From Prorocentrum cordatum (taxonomy: Eukaryota > Sar > Dinophyceae > Prorocentrales > Prorocentraceae): a DNA stretch of 64,000 nt. Below the pieces are notes generated by a model, which saw nothing but the letters and a program-made list of their open reading frames with translations, had not been told where the DNA came from and made no database searches. The position numbers and the translations under genes are program-made. This document shows, one piece after another, positions 1 to 11,324 of this stretch. The first letter of the stretch is position 1; every line of letters starts with the position of its first letter. The DNA is taken from assembly GCA_963575745.1 (NCBI GenBank), contig CAUYUJ010020282.1:94501-158500 (forward strand), read 5' to 3'.

Positions 1-59
1 CGCGGCTGGTGCTCCACACTTCCAGCATGCCCCGAGATGGTGTCAGGGCCCGTCCTGGA

Positions 60-216
60 CCCATGCTCGAAGGATTGCAAAAAAAAAACAGGATTGCAAA
101 AAAACCTTGCACGAAGGATTGCAAAAAAACCCGTCGCATCCGAAGGATTGCAAAAAAAACCTTGCACGAAGGAAGGATTGCAAAAAAACCCTGCACGAAG
201 GGTTTTTTTGCAATCC
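60..216. repeat. Tandem GGATTGCAAAAAAACC repeat ending in a perfect hairpin
   Basis: About six copies of a ~20-26 bp unit built on GGATTGCAAAAAAACC with spacer TTGCACGAA. The last copy is followed by its own reverse complement: 175-191 and 200-216 are a perfect 17-bp inverted repeat around an 8-nt loop. From 217 to about 870 no gene or repeat was recognised; frames are short and lack coding character. Confidence 0.85.
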
Positions 217-879
217 GTCGCATCGTGGGCTGTCCTTGGGAGGCCCTGGGTGCCAGCCGAAAAGGCCAAGATCATCCAAAAAAACAATGTGTTCCTGTAT
301 GATTTTAGCAGCCTCGGCCTTTCGGTCTTCAGAACGCCCAAGACGGCCCGACGGGCCCTCAAGACCGCCCTAGTACCCAATACGCTTCACGAGGCCCCCA
401 AAAAGCAGGCCCAAAGAGCCCAAAAAGAGTCCAAGGCCCTGACTTCCGGGCCGGCGCTCGCGATCGCTCTCGGGCGCTTCTGGGGCTTCTCGCGTGACTT
501 TTCTGAAGGCCTCGGGAACGCGACTCCGAATCCACACGTTCGACGTGGCCTAAGGCGGTCCAATTCTGGAGCCTTCCTGGGCTGGCTTGGAGGCCCTGGG
601 GGCTGGTCCGAGTGACAAAATTCTTTGAAAAACAAGCCCCATAATAGCAGATCGTTTTTTGCTGTTCTACTTCCCTAGTGGCGTTTCGCTAGAGAGTTCA
701 ACTAGTATTCATCACAAAAGACCACCGAAAAATCCAAGGGGGGGTGGGAAGACCTGAAACGTTTGGTCTGGCAGCCGTTTCGCCCGAGACTTCCTCGCAG
801 TGTATTCGGGAATCGCGCTCTCACCTCAGTGCTGGCAACAGCATGAGTAGTCCAGACGGCCACGCTCCCTCGTGAGATC

Positions 880-1440
880 ATACACTAAGGTGCACATGGC
901 CGTGCTCTCGTCTCTGTTCCGCCGGTTGGCGTTCCGAGGAGCCCCTGGGGATACCAAGAAATGCACGTTTTCACTGGCCGGCCTCCTACTCCTCGACTCG
1001 TCTCTTCACCTTTGCTGCTATTCGGGTGCTCTCGCTGGGGTGATAGCATCTCGCTCTTTGGTGCTCCAGTCGGCCACCGTGCCGCGAAGCACGGGCTGGA
1101 GTGCCCTCAGTTTCCTCTGTAGTCCTCAGTCCTCAATGCTCAGGATTGAACATGAAGGGGCCCAGACCCAAATTCCCAATTTCTTCTGGGTTCCCAGCGC
1201 GCCTCCCACGGTTCTGGCGCTTCCCGCATGAATATTTCGGAACCGGAAGCGCCCCAAAACGGGCCAATAGGGCCCCGAGACGGGTATGGGTGGTGGGATG
1301 GACTGAAGGCCGGTAGGTGCACATGGCCGTGTTCTCACCCCTGTCCTCTATGCCCGACCTCACCCTCCTCGACCCGCCTCTCCACCCCTGCTGCTAGTAC
1401 GGCGCTGTGTTGGGGCATTGATGCTCTCATACTGTTGCGG
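880..1440. repeat. Two diverged copies of a ~130-170 bp segment
   Basis: The stretch from about 890 (GTGCACATGGCCGTG) to 1060 recurs in diverged form at 1317-1440. Shared marks are GTGCACATGGCCGTG, a CTCCTCGAC block, then a GCTGCTA block. The copies are ~425 bp apart. No coding potential is convincing in either, and 1441-1655 holds nothing recognised. Confidence 0.5.
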
Positions 1441-1659
1441 AAAGATCCTGGATCTCTTCCAGGGAACTCCCGGCAGCTGCGCCCGCAGGGCCGTCGCGGT
1501 GACAGACAGTTGCTGGATGGCGTCTCTCTATCGAGTAGGATGCCTCTTGGGCGGCCAGGTCAACACAAATCCATAATCATCACGAAGCCACTGGTGTTCC
1601 AATGACTATAGACTGAAAGCTTCCGAAGTATAGACCTAAAAATGCGTGGCCGATTGGAA

Positions 1660-2005
1660 GCCAAAAACCCTCTCACGACCCTCTCACGATTCAGACTCTC
1701 ATGACCCTCGCGGAAGCCTCTCAGGGCCCCTTCAGGACCTTCCTCATATCACTCTCAGGACCATCCCGGGAACCTTTCAGACTCTCTTGTGAGCCTCTCA
1801 GGAGCCTCTCAGGGCCCTCCCAATAGCCTGTCAAGAAACTCTCGGGAGCCTTTAAGAACCCTCTCAGGAGCCTCTCAGGGCCCCCATGAGGAGCATCTCA
1901 GGACCCTCTCAGGACCCTCTAAGGACTATATCAGGACCCTCTCAGGAACATCTCGGAATCCTCTCAACAGCCTCTCTGGAGCCTCTCGGGAGCATCTCAG
2001 CATTC
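1660..2005. repeat. Degenerate CTCTCAGGA tandem repeat
   Basis: An array of ~17-19 bp units built on AGCCTCTCAGGACCCTCTC, with many substitutions. The apparent open frames are translations of the repeat. Confidence 0.8.
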
Positions 2006-2079
2006 TGTAGTTAAGGTAGTCCATAATGTTGGCAGACTCGCTGTCTCGATCAAGAGGGCCCAACCACGGCCCAACAGGC

Positions 2080-2345
2080 CCCCAATGTCGCGAACTGACG
2101 TGCGAGCCGGTTCCCCACGACACCCAAGAGCGCCACGAGGCCGCCAAGAGGCCTCCCGAGGACCCCAGAGGCCCCCGAGAGGCCCCCAAGAGGCCAAGAC
2201 GCCTCCAAGAGACCCCCATGAGCCCAAGAGGCCCTCAAAGGGCACCCAAGAGGCCCCCAAGAGGCCACAAGAGGCCTCCACGAGGCCTCCAAGAGGCCCC
2301 CCGAGGGGCAGCCCAAGAGACCCCAAGAGGCATGCATGCAAGCAG
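2080..2345. repeat. AGAGGCCCCCA minisatellite
   Basis: Runs of 10-12 bp units (CAAGAGGCCCC and close variants). It leads directly into the first partial copy of the hairpin-rich module at about 2375. Confidence 0.8.
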
Positions 2346-2374
2346 CCTATGAGACATAACCCGGGCACGGTGGC

Positions 2375-2510
2375 GGATTGGGCCGCCAATAGATCCGCCG
2401 CCCCCTGTCGATTCATCACAGGGGTGCCTGGCGTGCTAGACCCTCTCGGTTTGGGTTTTGGTTCCTTTTCCAGAAGAACTTCCCCTGGGCCTTCGGCGCG
2501 TCCCGTCGGG
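2375..2510 (+). repeat. Hairpin module, copy 1 (3' part only)
   Basis: Contains the GATCCGCCGCCCCCTG segment, the third hairpin (CCCCTGT...ACAGGGG), GGGGTGCCTGGCGTGCT and the following GGTTCCTTTTCCAGAAGAAC block. The 5' hairpin of the module is missing. Confidence 0.7.
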
Positions 2511-5500
2511 GTCACGGGAGGCTCTTCTGGAGGTGGTTGCCGTGGGTTTGCCTGCCCCAGACGGCCCCAAGATGGCCCAAGATGGCTTCCAAGATGCTTC
2601 TAAGACGGCCAAGATGGCCTCCAAGACGGCTAAGATGGCCACAAGATGCCTCCAAGACGGCCCAAAATGCACCCAAGACGGCCTAAGATGGCCTCAAGCT
2701 GGCCCAAGACGGCCCAAGAGACCCCGAAGAGGCCTCCAGGACGGCCCAAGAGGCCTCCAAGAGGTCCTCCAAGAAGGCCGGAAGAGGCTAAAATCCTTAG
2801 TTTGCCTTAGGTTTTTGAAAGATTTTGATATTTGCGCCTTTTCGGCTTTCCGACGGCCCAAGACGGCCCGAGAGGCCCCCAAGATCGCCCAAGAGGCCTC
2901 CAAAATGGCCCCAAGACGACCCAAGAGGGCCTCAAGACGGGCCAAGAGGCCTCCAAGACGCCCAAGATGGCCTCTAAGACGGCCCCGAAGCGCCCCAAGA
3001 GGGCCCCAAGTCGGCCCAGACAGGCCCCCAAGACGGCTCCCGACGGTGTCAGACGTGCCAGGAACCCACCAAGATGGCCGAAGTTGGCTCGAAGGTGGCC
3101 CAAGACGGCCCAAGAGACCTCCAAGAGGCCTCCAGGAAGGCCAGAAAAAAACCAAAAACCTTTATTTTCCTTTGGTTGTTGAAGGATGTTGACATGTGCT
3201 TCTTTTCGGCCGTCCGACGGCCCGAGACGGCCCAAGAGCCCCCAAGGATCGCCCAAAGATCGCCCAAGAGGCCTCCAAGATGGCCCCAGAACGGCCCAAG
3301 AGGCCCCCAAGACGGCCCCAAGAGGCCCCCGAGACGGCCCAGGAGGCCTTTCAGACGCCCAAGATGGCATCCAAGACGGCCCTGGAGCATTCCAAGAGGG
3401 CCCCAAGTCGGCCCAGAGAGGCCCCCAAGACGGCTCCCGACGGCGTCAGACGGGCCAGGAGCCCACCAAGACGGCCGAACATGGCCCTCAGATGGCCCAA
3501 GACGGCCCAAGAGGCCTCCAAGAGGGCCTCCAGGAAGGCCCGACAAGGCCAAAATTATTGACTTCCCCCAGAGTGTTTGAAGGATTGTGGCATGTGCTTC
3601 TTTTCGGCCTTCCGACGGCCCGAGACCGCCCAAGTGCCCCCAAAGATCGCCCAAGACGGCCACAAGAGGCCCCCAAGACGGCCCAAGAGGTCTCCAAGAC
3701 GCTCAAGATGGCCTCCAAGACGGCCCAAGAGCCCTTCAAGACGTCCTCCAAGAAGGCCCGAACAGGGTCAAAATGGCCTCCAGACGGCCAAGATGACCTT
3801 CAAGATGCCCACGTGTTCCCCGAAGGCTTTCCAAACCGACTCGGGGAACACATGGTCCGATAGCTTGGCAGGTCTGGCCTCAACGTTCGGCCACATTGGC
3901 GCTTCCAAAAAGGCAGGGGGCGGCGGTGATTCGCCGTAGTCGTCTTCGATCCGCCGCCCCCTTTTGATTCATCAAAGGGGTGCCTGGCGTGCCGGATGAT
4001 ATGGCTTTTGGTTTTGGCTCTTTTTCCAAAAGAACTCCCCCTGGGGCTTCGGCCCGTCCTGCCGGCCACCCGGAAACCCGCCTGTCGTCGCCTTTCTTGC
4101 CCCAAGATGGCCCAAGATGGCCTCCAAGACGGCCAAGATGTCCCAGGATGGCCTCCAAGTTGCTCCAAGACCGCCAAGATGGCTTCAAAGACGGCTACGA
4201 TGGCTCCAAGATGCACCCAAGACGGCCCAAGATGGCCTCAAGATGGTCTAAGACGGTCCAAAAGGCCCGGAAGAGGCCCCAAGAGGTTTTCAAGAGGTCC
4301 TCCAGGAAGACCCGACGAGGCCAAAATCATTGATTTTCATTAGGTTCTTGAAGGATTCTGGCATTTGCGCCTCTTCGGCTTTCCGACGGCCCAAGACGGC
4401 CCAAGAGGCTCCCAAGATCGCCCAAGAGGCCCCCAAGAGGGCCCCATGACGGACCAAGTGGCCTACAAGACGGCCCCAAGAGGGCCCCGAGACGGCCCAA
4501 GAGGCCTCCAACACGCCCAAGATGGCCTCCAAGACGCCCAAGATGGCCTCCAAGACGGCCCCGAAGCGCCCCAAGAGGGCCCAAAATCGGCCCAGACAGG
4601 CCCCAAAGACGGCTCTCGACGGCGTCAGACGTGCCAGGAACCCACCAAGATGGCCGAAGTTGGCTCGAAGCTGGCCCAAGACGGCCCAAGAGGCCCCCAA
4701 GAGGGCCTCCAGGAAGGCCAGAAGAGGCCAAAAACATGTATTTGTCTCAGGTTTTTGAAGGATGTTGACATGTGTTTCTTTTCCACCTTCCGACGGCCCG
4801 AGACGGCCCAAGAGCCCTCAAAGATCGCCCAAAGATCGCTCAAGAGGCCTCCAAAATGGCCCCAGAACGGCCCAAGAGGGCCCCGAGACGGCCCCAAGAG
4901 GCCCCCGAGACGGCACAGGAGGCCTTTACGCCCGAGATGGCCTCCAAGACAGCCCTGGAGCATTCCAAGAGGGCCCCAAGTCGGCCCATAGAGGCCCCCC
5001 AAACGGCTTCCGACGGCGTCAGACGGACCAGAGCCCACCAAGACGGCCGAACATGGCCCTCAGATGGCCCAAGACGGCCCAAGAGGCCTCCAAGAGGGCC
5101 TCCAGGAAGGCCCGACAAGGCCAAAATCATTAACTTCCCCCAGAGTGTTTGAAGGATTGTGGCATTTGCTTTGTTTCTGCCTTCCCACGGCCCGAGACGG
5201 CCCAAGTGCCCCCAAAGATCGCCCAAGAGGCCCAAGACACGGCCCCAAGAGGCCCCCAAGACGGCCCAAGAGGTCTCCAAGACGCTCAAGATGGCATCCA
5301 AGACGGCCCAAGAGCCCTCCAAGATGGAGAAGGCCCGAAAGGGTCAAAATGGCCTCCAGACGGCCAAGATGACCTTCAAGATGCCCACGTGTTCCCCGAA
5401 GGCTTTTCAAACCGATTCGGGGAACACATGGTCCGATAGCTTGGCAGGTCTGGCCTCAACGTTCGGCCACATAGGCGCTTCCAAAAAGGCACGGGGCGGC

Positions 5501-5540
5501 GGTGATTCGCCGTAGGCGTCTTCGATCCGCCGCCCCCTGT
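2380..5540. repeat. ~1.55-kb higher-order repeat, two units
   Basis: Two consecutive units of ~1.55-1.58 kb, about 2380-3960 and 3960-5540. Each has three CCAAGACGG blocks separated by T-rich linkers and ends in the hairpin module. Corresponding linkers are offset by about 1543, 1585 and 1575 bp. The order of linker subtypes is the same in both units, so the duplication copied the whole block. Confidence 0.75.
3808..4065 (+). repeat. Hairpin module, copy 2
   Basis: Full-length copy. Hairpin 1 is GTGTTCCCCGA...TCGGGGAACAC, hairpin 2 is GGGGGCGGCGG...CCGCCGCCCCC, and hairpin 3 is CCCCTTT (3958-3964) with AAAGGGG (3974-3980). The strand is nominal. Confidence 0.8.
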
Positions 5541-5600
5541 TGATTTATCACAGGGGTGCCTGGCGTGCTGGATCCTTTCGGTTTGGGTGTTGGTTCTTTT
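5388..5600 (+). repeat. Hairpin module, copy 3
   Basis: Hairpin 1 arms are 5389-5399 and 5417-5427, a perfect 11-bp stem. Hairpin 2 arms are 5493-5502 and 5527-5536. Hairpin 3 arms are 5534-5540 and 5550-5556. The C run at 5534-5536 belongs to both hairpin 2 and hairpin 3. The module is interrupted after 5600 by the CATATG element and resumes near 5771. Confidence 0.8.
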
Positions 5601-5770
5601 GAAGGGGCCCCAGGACACACAAATGAATACACACAAATAGAAATATTCCCATATGTTTCCATATGTTCTTGGTTTCTGTCTTCCCCCCCACTTCCCATAT
5701 TTTCCCATATGTTCTGGGAAATCGAAGATTAATTGTGTCTGTGTGTTTCTTTTCCTCCTGACCCTTGTCC
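5601..5770. mobile_element. ~165-bp CATATG element, copy A (putative non-autonomous insert)
   Basis: This segment begins GAAGGGGCCC and has an ACACAAATGAATA(C/G)ACACAAATA block, repeated CCATATGTT and CCATATTTTC words, and ends near TTGTGTCTGTGT. It closely resembles 11577-11743. Here it splits the module between GGTTCTTTT and TCCAACAAAAC; the uninterrupted module in copy 2 has these parts adjacent. No long terminal inverted repeat or coding frame is visible. Mobility is inferred from the two different insertion points. Confidence 0.55.
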
Positions 5771-6567
5771 AACAAAACTCTCACATGGGACTCGGGCCCG
5801 TCCCGGCGGCCCCGCGGAAGGGACCATAGACGACCACAAAGGCCGTACAAACGACCTCCACATGGCCTCCAAGAGCGCAAGATGGCTTCCAAATTCGCCC
5901 AAGAATGTCCAAGACGGCCTCCAAGAACGCCCAAGAGGGTCCAACATACCCCCAAATGCGACCAAAAAAGCCTCCAAGATAGGCCAAGACGGCCCAAGAA
6001 AACAGCCCAAGAGGCCTCCAAGAGGTCCTCCAGGAGGGCCCAAGGAAGGCCAAAATCGTTGAGTTTACCAGGCGTTTGAAGGATGTCGGCATTTGCTTCT
6101 TTTCGGCCTTCCGACGGCCCAAGACGGCCCAAGAGGCCTCCGAGATCGTCTCCCGAGCGCCCAAGAGGCCTCCGAGATGGCCCAAGGACGGCCCCCAAGA
6201 CGGCCCAGAGGGGGGCCCAAGAAGGCCCAAGAGGCGTCCATGATGGCCAAGACGGCCTCCAAGACGGCCCTGAAGCACCCCAAGAGGGCCCCAAGACGGT
6301 CAAGACAGGCCCCCAAGACGGCTCCCGACGGCGTCAGAAGGCCCAGGAACAGCCTAAGACACGGCCAAAGAGGCCCCGAACAAGCCCCCACAGGCCCCCA
6401 AAAGGTCAAAGGATACCCCTAAGAGGCCTTCAACAAGAGGCTCCCAGGAAGCTCCCAGGAGACCCCAAGAGTGCCCCAAAAGGCTCCCAAGAGGTCTGCT
6501 CCTCCTTCTTTTCCTCCTCCTCCTACCCCTCATCCTCCCTTTTCCTGATTCCCCTCATTCTCCCCTT

Positions 6568-6800
6568 CCTCACGTGTTCCCCGAAGGGTTTCAACGACGG
6601 CTGGGGGAAGACGTGGTCCGATAGCTTGGCCAAGCTCTAGTCCAACTTTCGGCCATGCAGGCGCTTCCCCAAAAGCAGGGGGCGGCGGTGATTCGCCGTA
6701 GGCGTCTTCGATCCACCGCCCCCTGTTGATTTGTCATGGGGGTGCCTGGCGTGCTGGACGTCTGGGTGGTTGCTGCTTCTTTCCTAAAGAACTTCCACTG
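6568..6800 (+). repeat. Hairpin module, copy 4
   Basis: Recognised by GTGTTCCCCGAAGGG, GGTCCGATAGCTTGGCC, GGGGGCGGCGGTGATTCGC and the CCACCGCCCCCTG arm. Hairpin 1 is weakened here. The preceding 6490-6565 is TCC-rich. Confidence 0.75.
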
Positions 6801-7539
6801 GGGCCTCGGGCCCATCCGCCAGCCACCCGGAAGGTTGCATAAAGCCGACGACAGAGAAAAACGCCGTTGGCTCAATCGCCTCCAAGCCGGCCAAGCTCGT
6901 CCAAGATGGGCTCCAAGATGCCTCCAAGACGGCCAAGACGGCCCCTGAAGAGCCCAAGATAGCTCCAAGACGGCCTCCAAGACGGTCCCAAGATGCCTCC
7001 AAGACCGCCAATACAATCCAAGAGAGCCCAAGAGGGCCCAAGAAGCGCCCAAGAGGCCCCTAAGACGGCCCCACAGTCAGCCAAGATTATCTTTAGGTTT
7101 TTGAAGGGTTCGGGCATTAGCTTCAGAATGACCTTCTGACGGCCCAAGGCGGCCCAAGAGGCCCCCAAGATTGTCCCAAGATCGGCCAGGAGGCCTCCGC
7201 GATGGCCCCAGCGCGGCCTCAGTGGCTCAAGGCGGCCCCCGAAGGACCCCAAGTCGGCCCAAGAGACCTCCAAGACGCCCATGATGGCCTTTAAGACGAC
7301 CCTGAAGCGCCCCAAGAGAGACTCACAAGACGGCGTCCGACGGAGTCAGGCGGGCCAGGAACGCCGTAATAAGTCCAAAGAAGCCCCCAAGAAGCACCCA
7401 CAGGCCCCCAAGAGGCCCAGGGAGGCCCCTAGAAAGCTACCTGGAGGCATCAAAAATGAACCAAGAACCTTCCAAGGTCTCCTCATCCTTCTCCTCATCC
7501 TCCTTTTTCCTCCCTCCCCTCGTCCTCCTCTTCCTCCCC

Positions 7540-7720
7540 CGCGTGATCCCCGAAGGGCTCCCACAACGGCTGGTCCGACAGCGTGGCCCAGCGTGGCCCA
7601 CATGTTTAGCCACGTGGGCGCATCCTAAAGTGCAGGACGCGGCGGCGATTCGCCGTAGGCGTCCTGGATCCACCGCCCCCTCTGGTGCTTCAAAGGGGTA
7701 CCTGACGCGCCGAACTTTTT
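7540..7720 (+). repeat. Hairpin module, copy 5
   Basis: Diverged copy with GTGATCCCCGAAGGGC, GCGGCGGCGATTCGCCGTA and CCACCGCCCCCTCTGG. Hairpin 3 is reduced. It is preceded by a TCC-rich tract at 7475-7540, as in copies 4 and 6. Confidence 0.7.
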
Positions 7721-7799
7721 GAACGTACTCAACCTTTTCAAAGGTTCCCAAATCGGGGATCTTCTGACCCGGTTCAATACATACCCCAGCGAGTAAGGC

Positions 7800-7942
7800 C
7801 AACGCGAAGGATCCTGCAAAATCCTGCAAGATCCTGCACCCAAACCCGGGTCAATGCGAAGGATCCTGCAAGATCCTGCAAGATCCTGCACCCAAACCTG
7901 GGTCAATGCGCCCCTGGCCCTGCAAGATCCTGCAAAAGTTGG
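7800..7942. repeat. AAGATCCTGC tandem repeat
   Basis: A 10-bp unit (CAAGATCCTG) repeated within two larger ~58-bp blocks that end in CACCCAAAC(C/T)(C/T)GGGTCAATGCG. A third partial block runs to about 7940. Confidence 0.85.
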
Positions 7943-8883
7943 CGCTCTGGTTGACCCCCGTCTGCATTGACCCCCGTCTCAAAGCTCCCGAGGGTCCCGG
8001 CCGATCGCGCCGGGAACGCGGAAGGACCCATCGAAGGTGCCCCGTCCCACATCCCCTCTCTCGCCTCAAATGGCCCACGGTGGCCTCAAAGACTGGCCCA
8101 AGACGCCTCCAAAACGGCTAAGATGGCCACAAGACAATCCAAGATGACCCCAAGATTTCTCCTAGATGCCCCAAGATGACCCCAAGACGCCCCGACAGGG
8201 CTCCAAGGAGACCTAAAGGAGCGTAAAGTCATTTATTTCCCCTTAATATCTGAATGATGTTAGCATTTTCGCCGCGTCGGGCTTCCGATGCTCCAGGACG
8301 GCCCCATAGACCCCCAAGATCGCCCAAAAACTGCCCAAGAAGCCCACAAGAGGCCCGCAAGACGGCCCAGCAGGCCCCAAGACAGCCCCAAGACGGCCCC
8401 CAAGACGGCCCATTGACCTCCAAGACGGCCTGAAAGCGCACAAAGAGGGACCCATGACTGCCCAGGAAGAGCCCCAAGACGGCCTCCGAAGGCGAAGGTC
8501 CCCTAGAGGCCCCCGAGAGACCCCCACGAAGCTGCAAGAGGCCCCAAGAGGCCCCCAAGAGGTCCCGATGAGGCCCCCCAGAGGGGCCCCCAGAGGCCCC
8601 TAAGAGGCCCCCAAGAGGCTCCCAGAAAGCCCCCAGGAAACCTCAAGAGTGCCTCAAGAGGCCCCTCCCTGCTTCCTCCTCTCATCATTAGTACTGTTGA
8701 TGTTAGTAGAGTTACTATCACTCATGTGATTAAGCTTACTGGAATTATTCCTAACGGAATCATTATCATCATTCGTAGCAGTAGTATGAACAGTATGACT
8801 AATATTGATGTTGTTACTGCGGATACTCTGGTGAATAAGAAGATTAGTGAACTCAGCAGCCTGATTACTATCAGTATTGGTAT

Positions 8884-9765
<882 letters not shown>

Positions 9766-9921
9766 CGCCGCGACACTTGTTTGGCCCGTGTATCTTGCCA
9801 CGGCGAATGAAGGCGAGAGTGTCAAGACTTGCGATGGCCCCCCCCGCATATTCCTACAACACGACAAGACAGCGCAGCGGTGGCGCGACCGCGGCGGAAG
9901 AAAGAAATTATTCTACTGAGA

Positions 9922-10960
9922 CTCCCCAATCTGAGCTTGCCTCTGTAGGGGTCCTAGCGGATTTATTCCCCAATCAGAGCTTGCCTCTGTAGGGGTCCTA
10001 GCGGATTCATATGGTTAGGTTAGGTTTGCCGCCGATTTTCGCCGCACGCCCGGGTGCCCGGGTGCCCGGGGGTACCCGGGTGCCCGGGTGCCCGGGTGCC
10101 CTGGCGTGCCCGGGAGTGCCCGGGGGGGCCCCGGGGGGCCCTATAGCCCAATAGCCCTATAGCCCTACAACTCTATAGCCCTATAGCTCTATAGTCCTAT
10201 AGCTCAATAGCCCTATAACCCTATAGCCCCCTAGCCCTATAGCCCTGATTGGGTTTTTTCTCCAGTATCATATGGTTGGGTGAGGTTTGCCACTGATTTC
10301 CGCGGCCCGCCCGGGTGCCCAGGTGCCCGGGTGCTCAGGTGCCTTATAGCCCTGTAGCCGTATAGCCCTATAGCCCTATAGCCTTATAGCCCTATAGCCC
10401 TATAGCCCTGTAGCCCTATAGACCTATAGCCCTATAGCCCCATAGCCCAATAGCCTTATAGTCATATAGCCCAATAGCTCTATAGCCCTATGGCCCTATA
10501 GCCTCATAGCCTCATAGCCCTGTAACCCTATCGCCCAAGGGCCCTATAGCCTTATATCCTTAGAGCCCTCTAGCCCTATAGCCCTATAGCCTTGGAGCTC
10601 TATATGCATGTAGCCCTATAGTCCCATAGCCCTATATCCCTATAGCCCTATAGCCATATGGTCCTACAGCCCTACGTATAGCCCCATAGCTCTATAGACT
10701 TGTAGCCCTATGGCCCCATAACCCTATAGCCCCACACCCACAGAGCCCCATAGCACTATAGCCCTACAGCCATTTAGCCCTATGGCCCTACAGCACTATA
10801 GACCTATAGCCCTACAGCCATATAGACCTATAGCTTTATGGCCCTATAGCCCTATGGTACCATAACCATATAGCCCCATAGCCACATCGCCCTATAGCCC
10901 AAATTACCCCATAGCCTTACAGCCCCAAAAAGACTTTGATTGGGGCTTTTCTCCGGTATC
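9922..10960 (+). mobile_element. CCCTATAG-repeat element, copy A
   Basis: It starts with a ~44-bp sequence present twice (9924 and 9968: CCCCAATC(A/T)GAGCTTGCC then TGTAGGGGTCCTAGCGGAT). Next come CATATGGTTAGGTTAGG, a CCCGGGTG tandem (10050-10135) and a long degenerate CCCTATAG tandem (10140-10245 and 10345-10920). The motif TGATTGGG followed by TTTTCTCC(A/G)GTATCA occurs at 10246 and 10937 and is the inverse of the CCCCAATCA at the head, giving ~9-bp terminal inverted repeats. A second head without the CCCCAATC part lies at 10268-10340. No coding frame. Whether it is a transposon or a complex satellite is unresolved. Confidence 0.65.
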
Positions 10961-11129
10961 ACTAACTGATAGTAACTGCTAATTTCAGGGGATGAATTCT
11001 TCCGATTGCTTTTTGACGCGCAGAAAATTATTCCGCGCCGGCGCGAGGGAATTCCATTGGGAAAGGCAAAGGGGCCTGACCTTTCGTCCCGCAGGAGTAT
11101 TGTTACTGTCATCCATATTATTATCCTTA

Positions 11130-11185
11130 TTATTCCTCCTCCTCCCTCCTCCTCCTCCTCCTCCTCCTCCTCCTCCTCCTCCTCC

Positions 11186-11225
<40 letters not shown>

Positions 11226-11320
11226 CATCCTCATCCTCATCCTCATCCTCATCCTCATCCTCATCCTCATCCTCATCCTCATCCTCCTCGTCTCTCCTCC
11301 CTCTCCTCCTTTCTCTTCCT
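11130..11320. repeat. TCC / CAT / CCTCAT microsatellite
   Basis: (TCC)n, then (CAT)n at 11188-11223, then (CCTCAT)n to about 11286, then mixed TCC. Ser, His-Pro and Asp-Glu homopolymer frames come from this tract. Confidence 0.95.
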
Positions 11321-11324
11321 CTTC

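Larger units (their letters stand above)
2540..8690. repeat. CCAAGA(C/T)GGCC minisatellite field
   Basis: Almost all of this stretch is a degenerate 10-12 bp repeat of the form CCAAGACGGCCCAAGAGGCC. It is interrupted by T-rich linkers at about 2788-2858, 3150-3216, 3553-3618, 4331-4390, 4735-4795, 5128-5190, 6055-6110, 7085-7140 and 8225-8290. The linkers share the run TTTTGAAGGAT(G/T)(T/G)TGGCAT and a CTTTTCGGC block. Every frame on both strands is open for long distances because the unit has few stop words, giving Lys/Arg/Pro-rich (plus) and Gly/Leu/Trp-rich (minus) translations. These are not supported as genes. Confidence 0.9.

Noticed and set aside
3870-3900. TAGCTTGGCAGG in the hairpin module as a pol III A box, making the module a tRNA-derived SINE
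   Set aside because: The nearest B-box-like string (CGTTCGGCCAC) has three mismatches and is too close, and neither is kept in the other copies.
2540-8690. Many 100-250 codon open frames on both strands, Lys/Arg/Pro-rich or Gly/Leu/Trp-rich
   Set aside because: They are translations of the CCAAGACGGCC repeat. All phases are open together, starts are often non-ATG and no domain is present.
10140-10920. CCCTATAG array as a telomere
   Set aside because: The unit is not a known telomere repeat, is highly degenerate, is internal and lies between other repeats on both sides.
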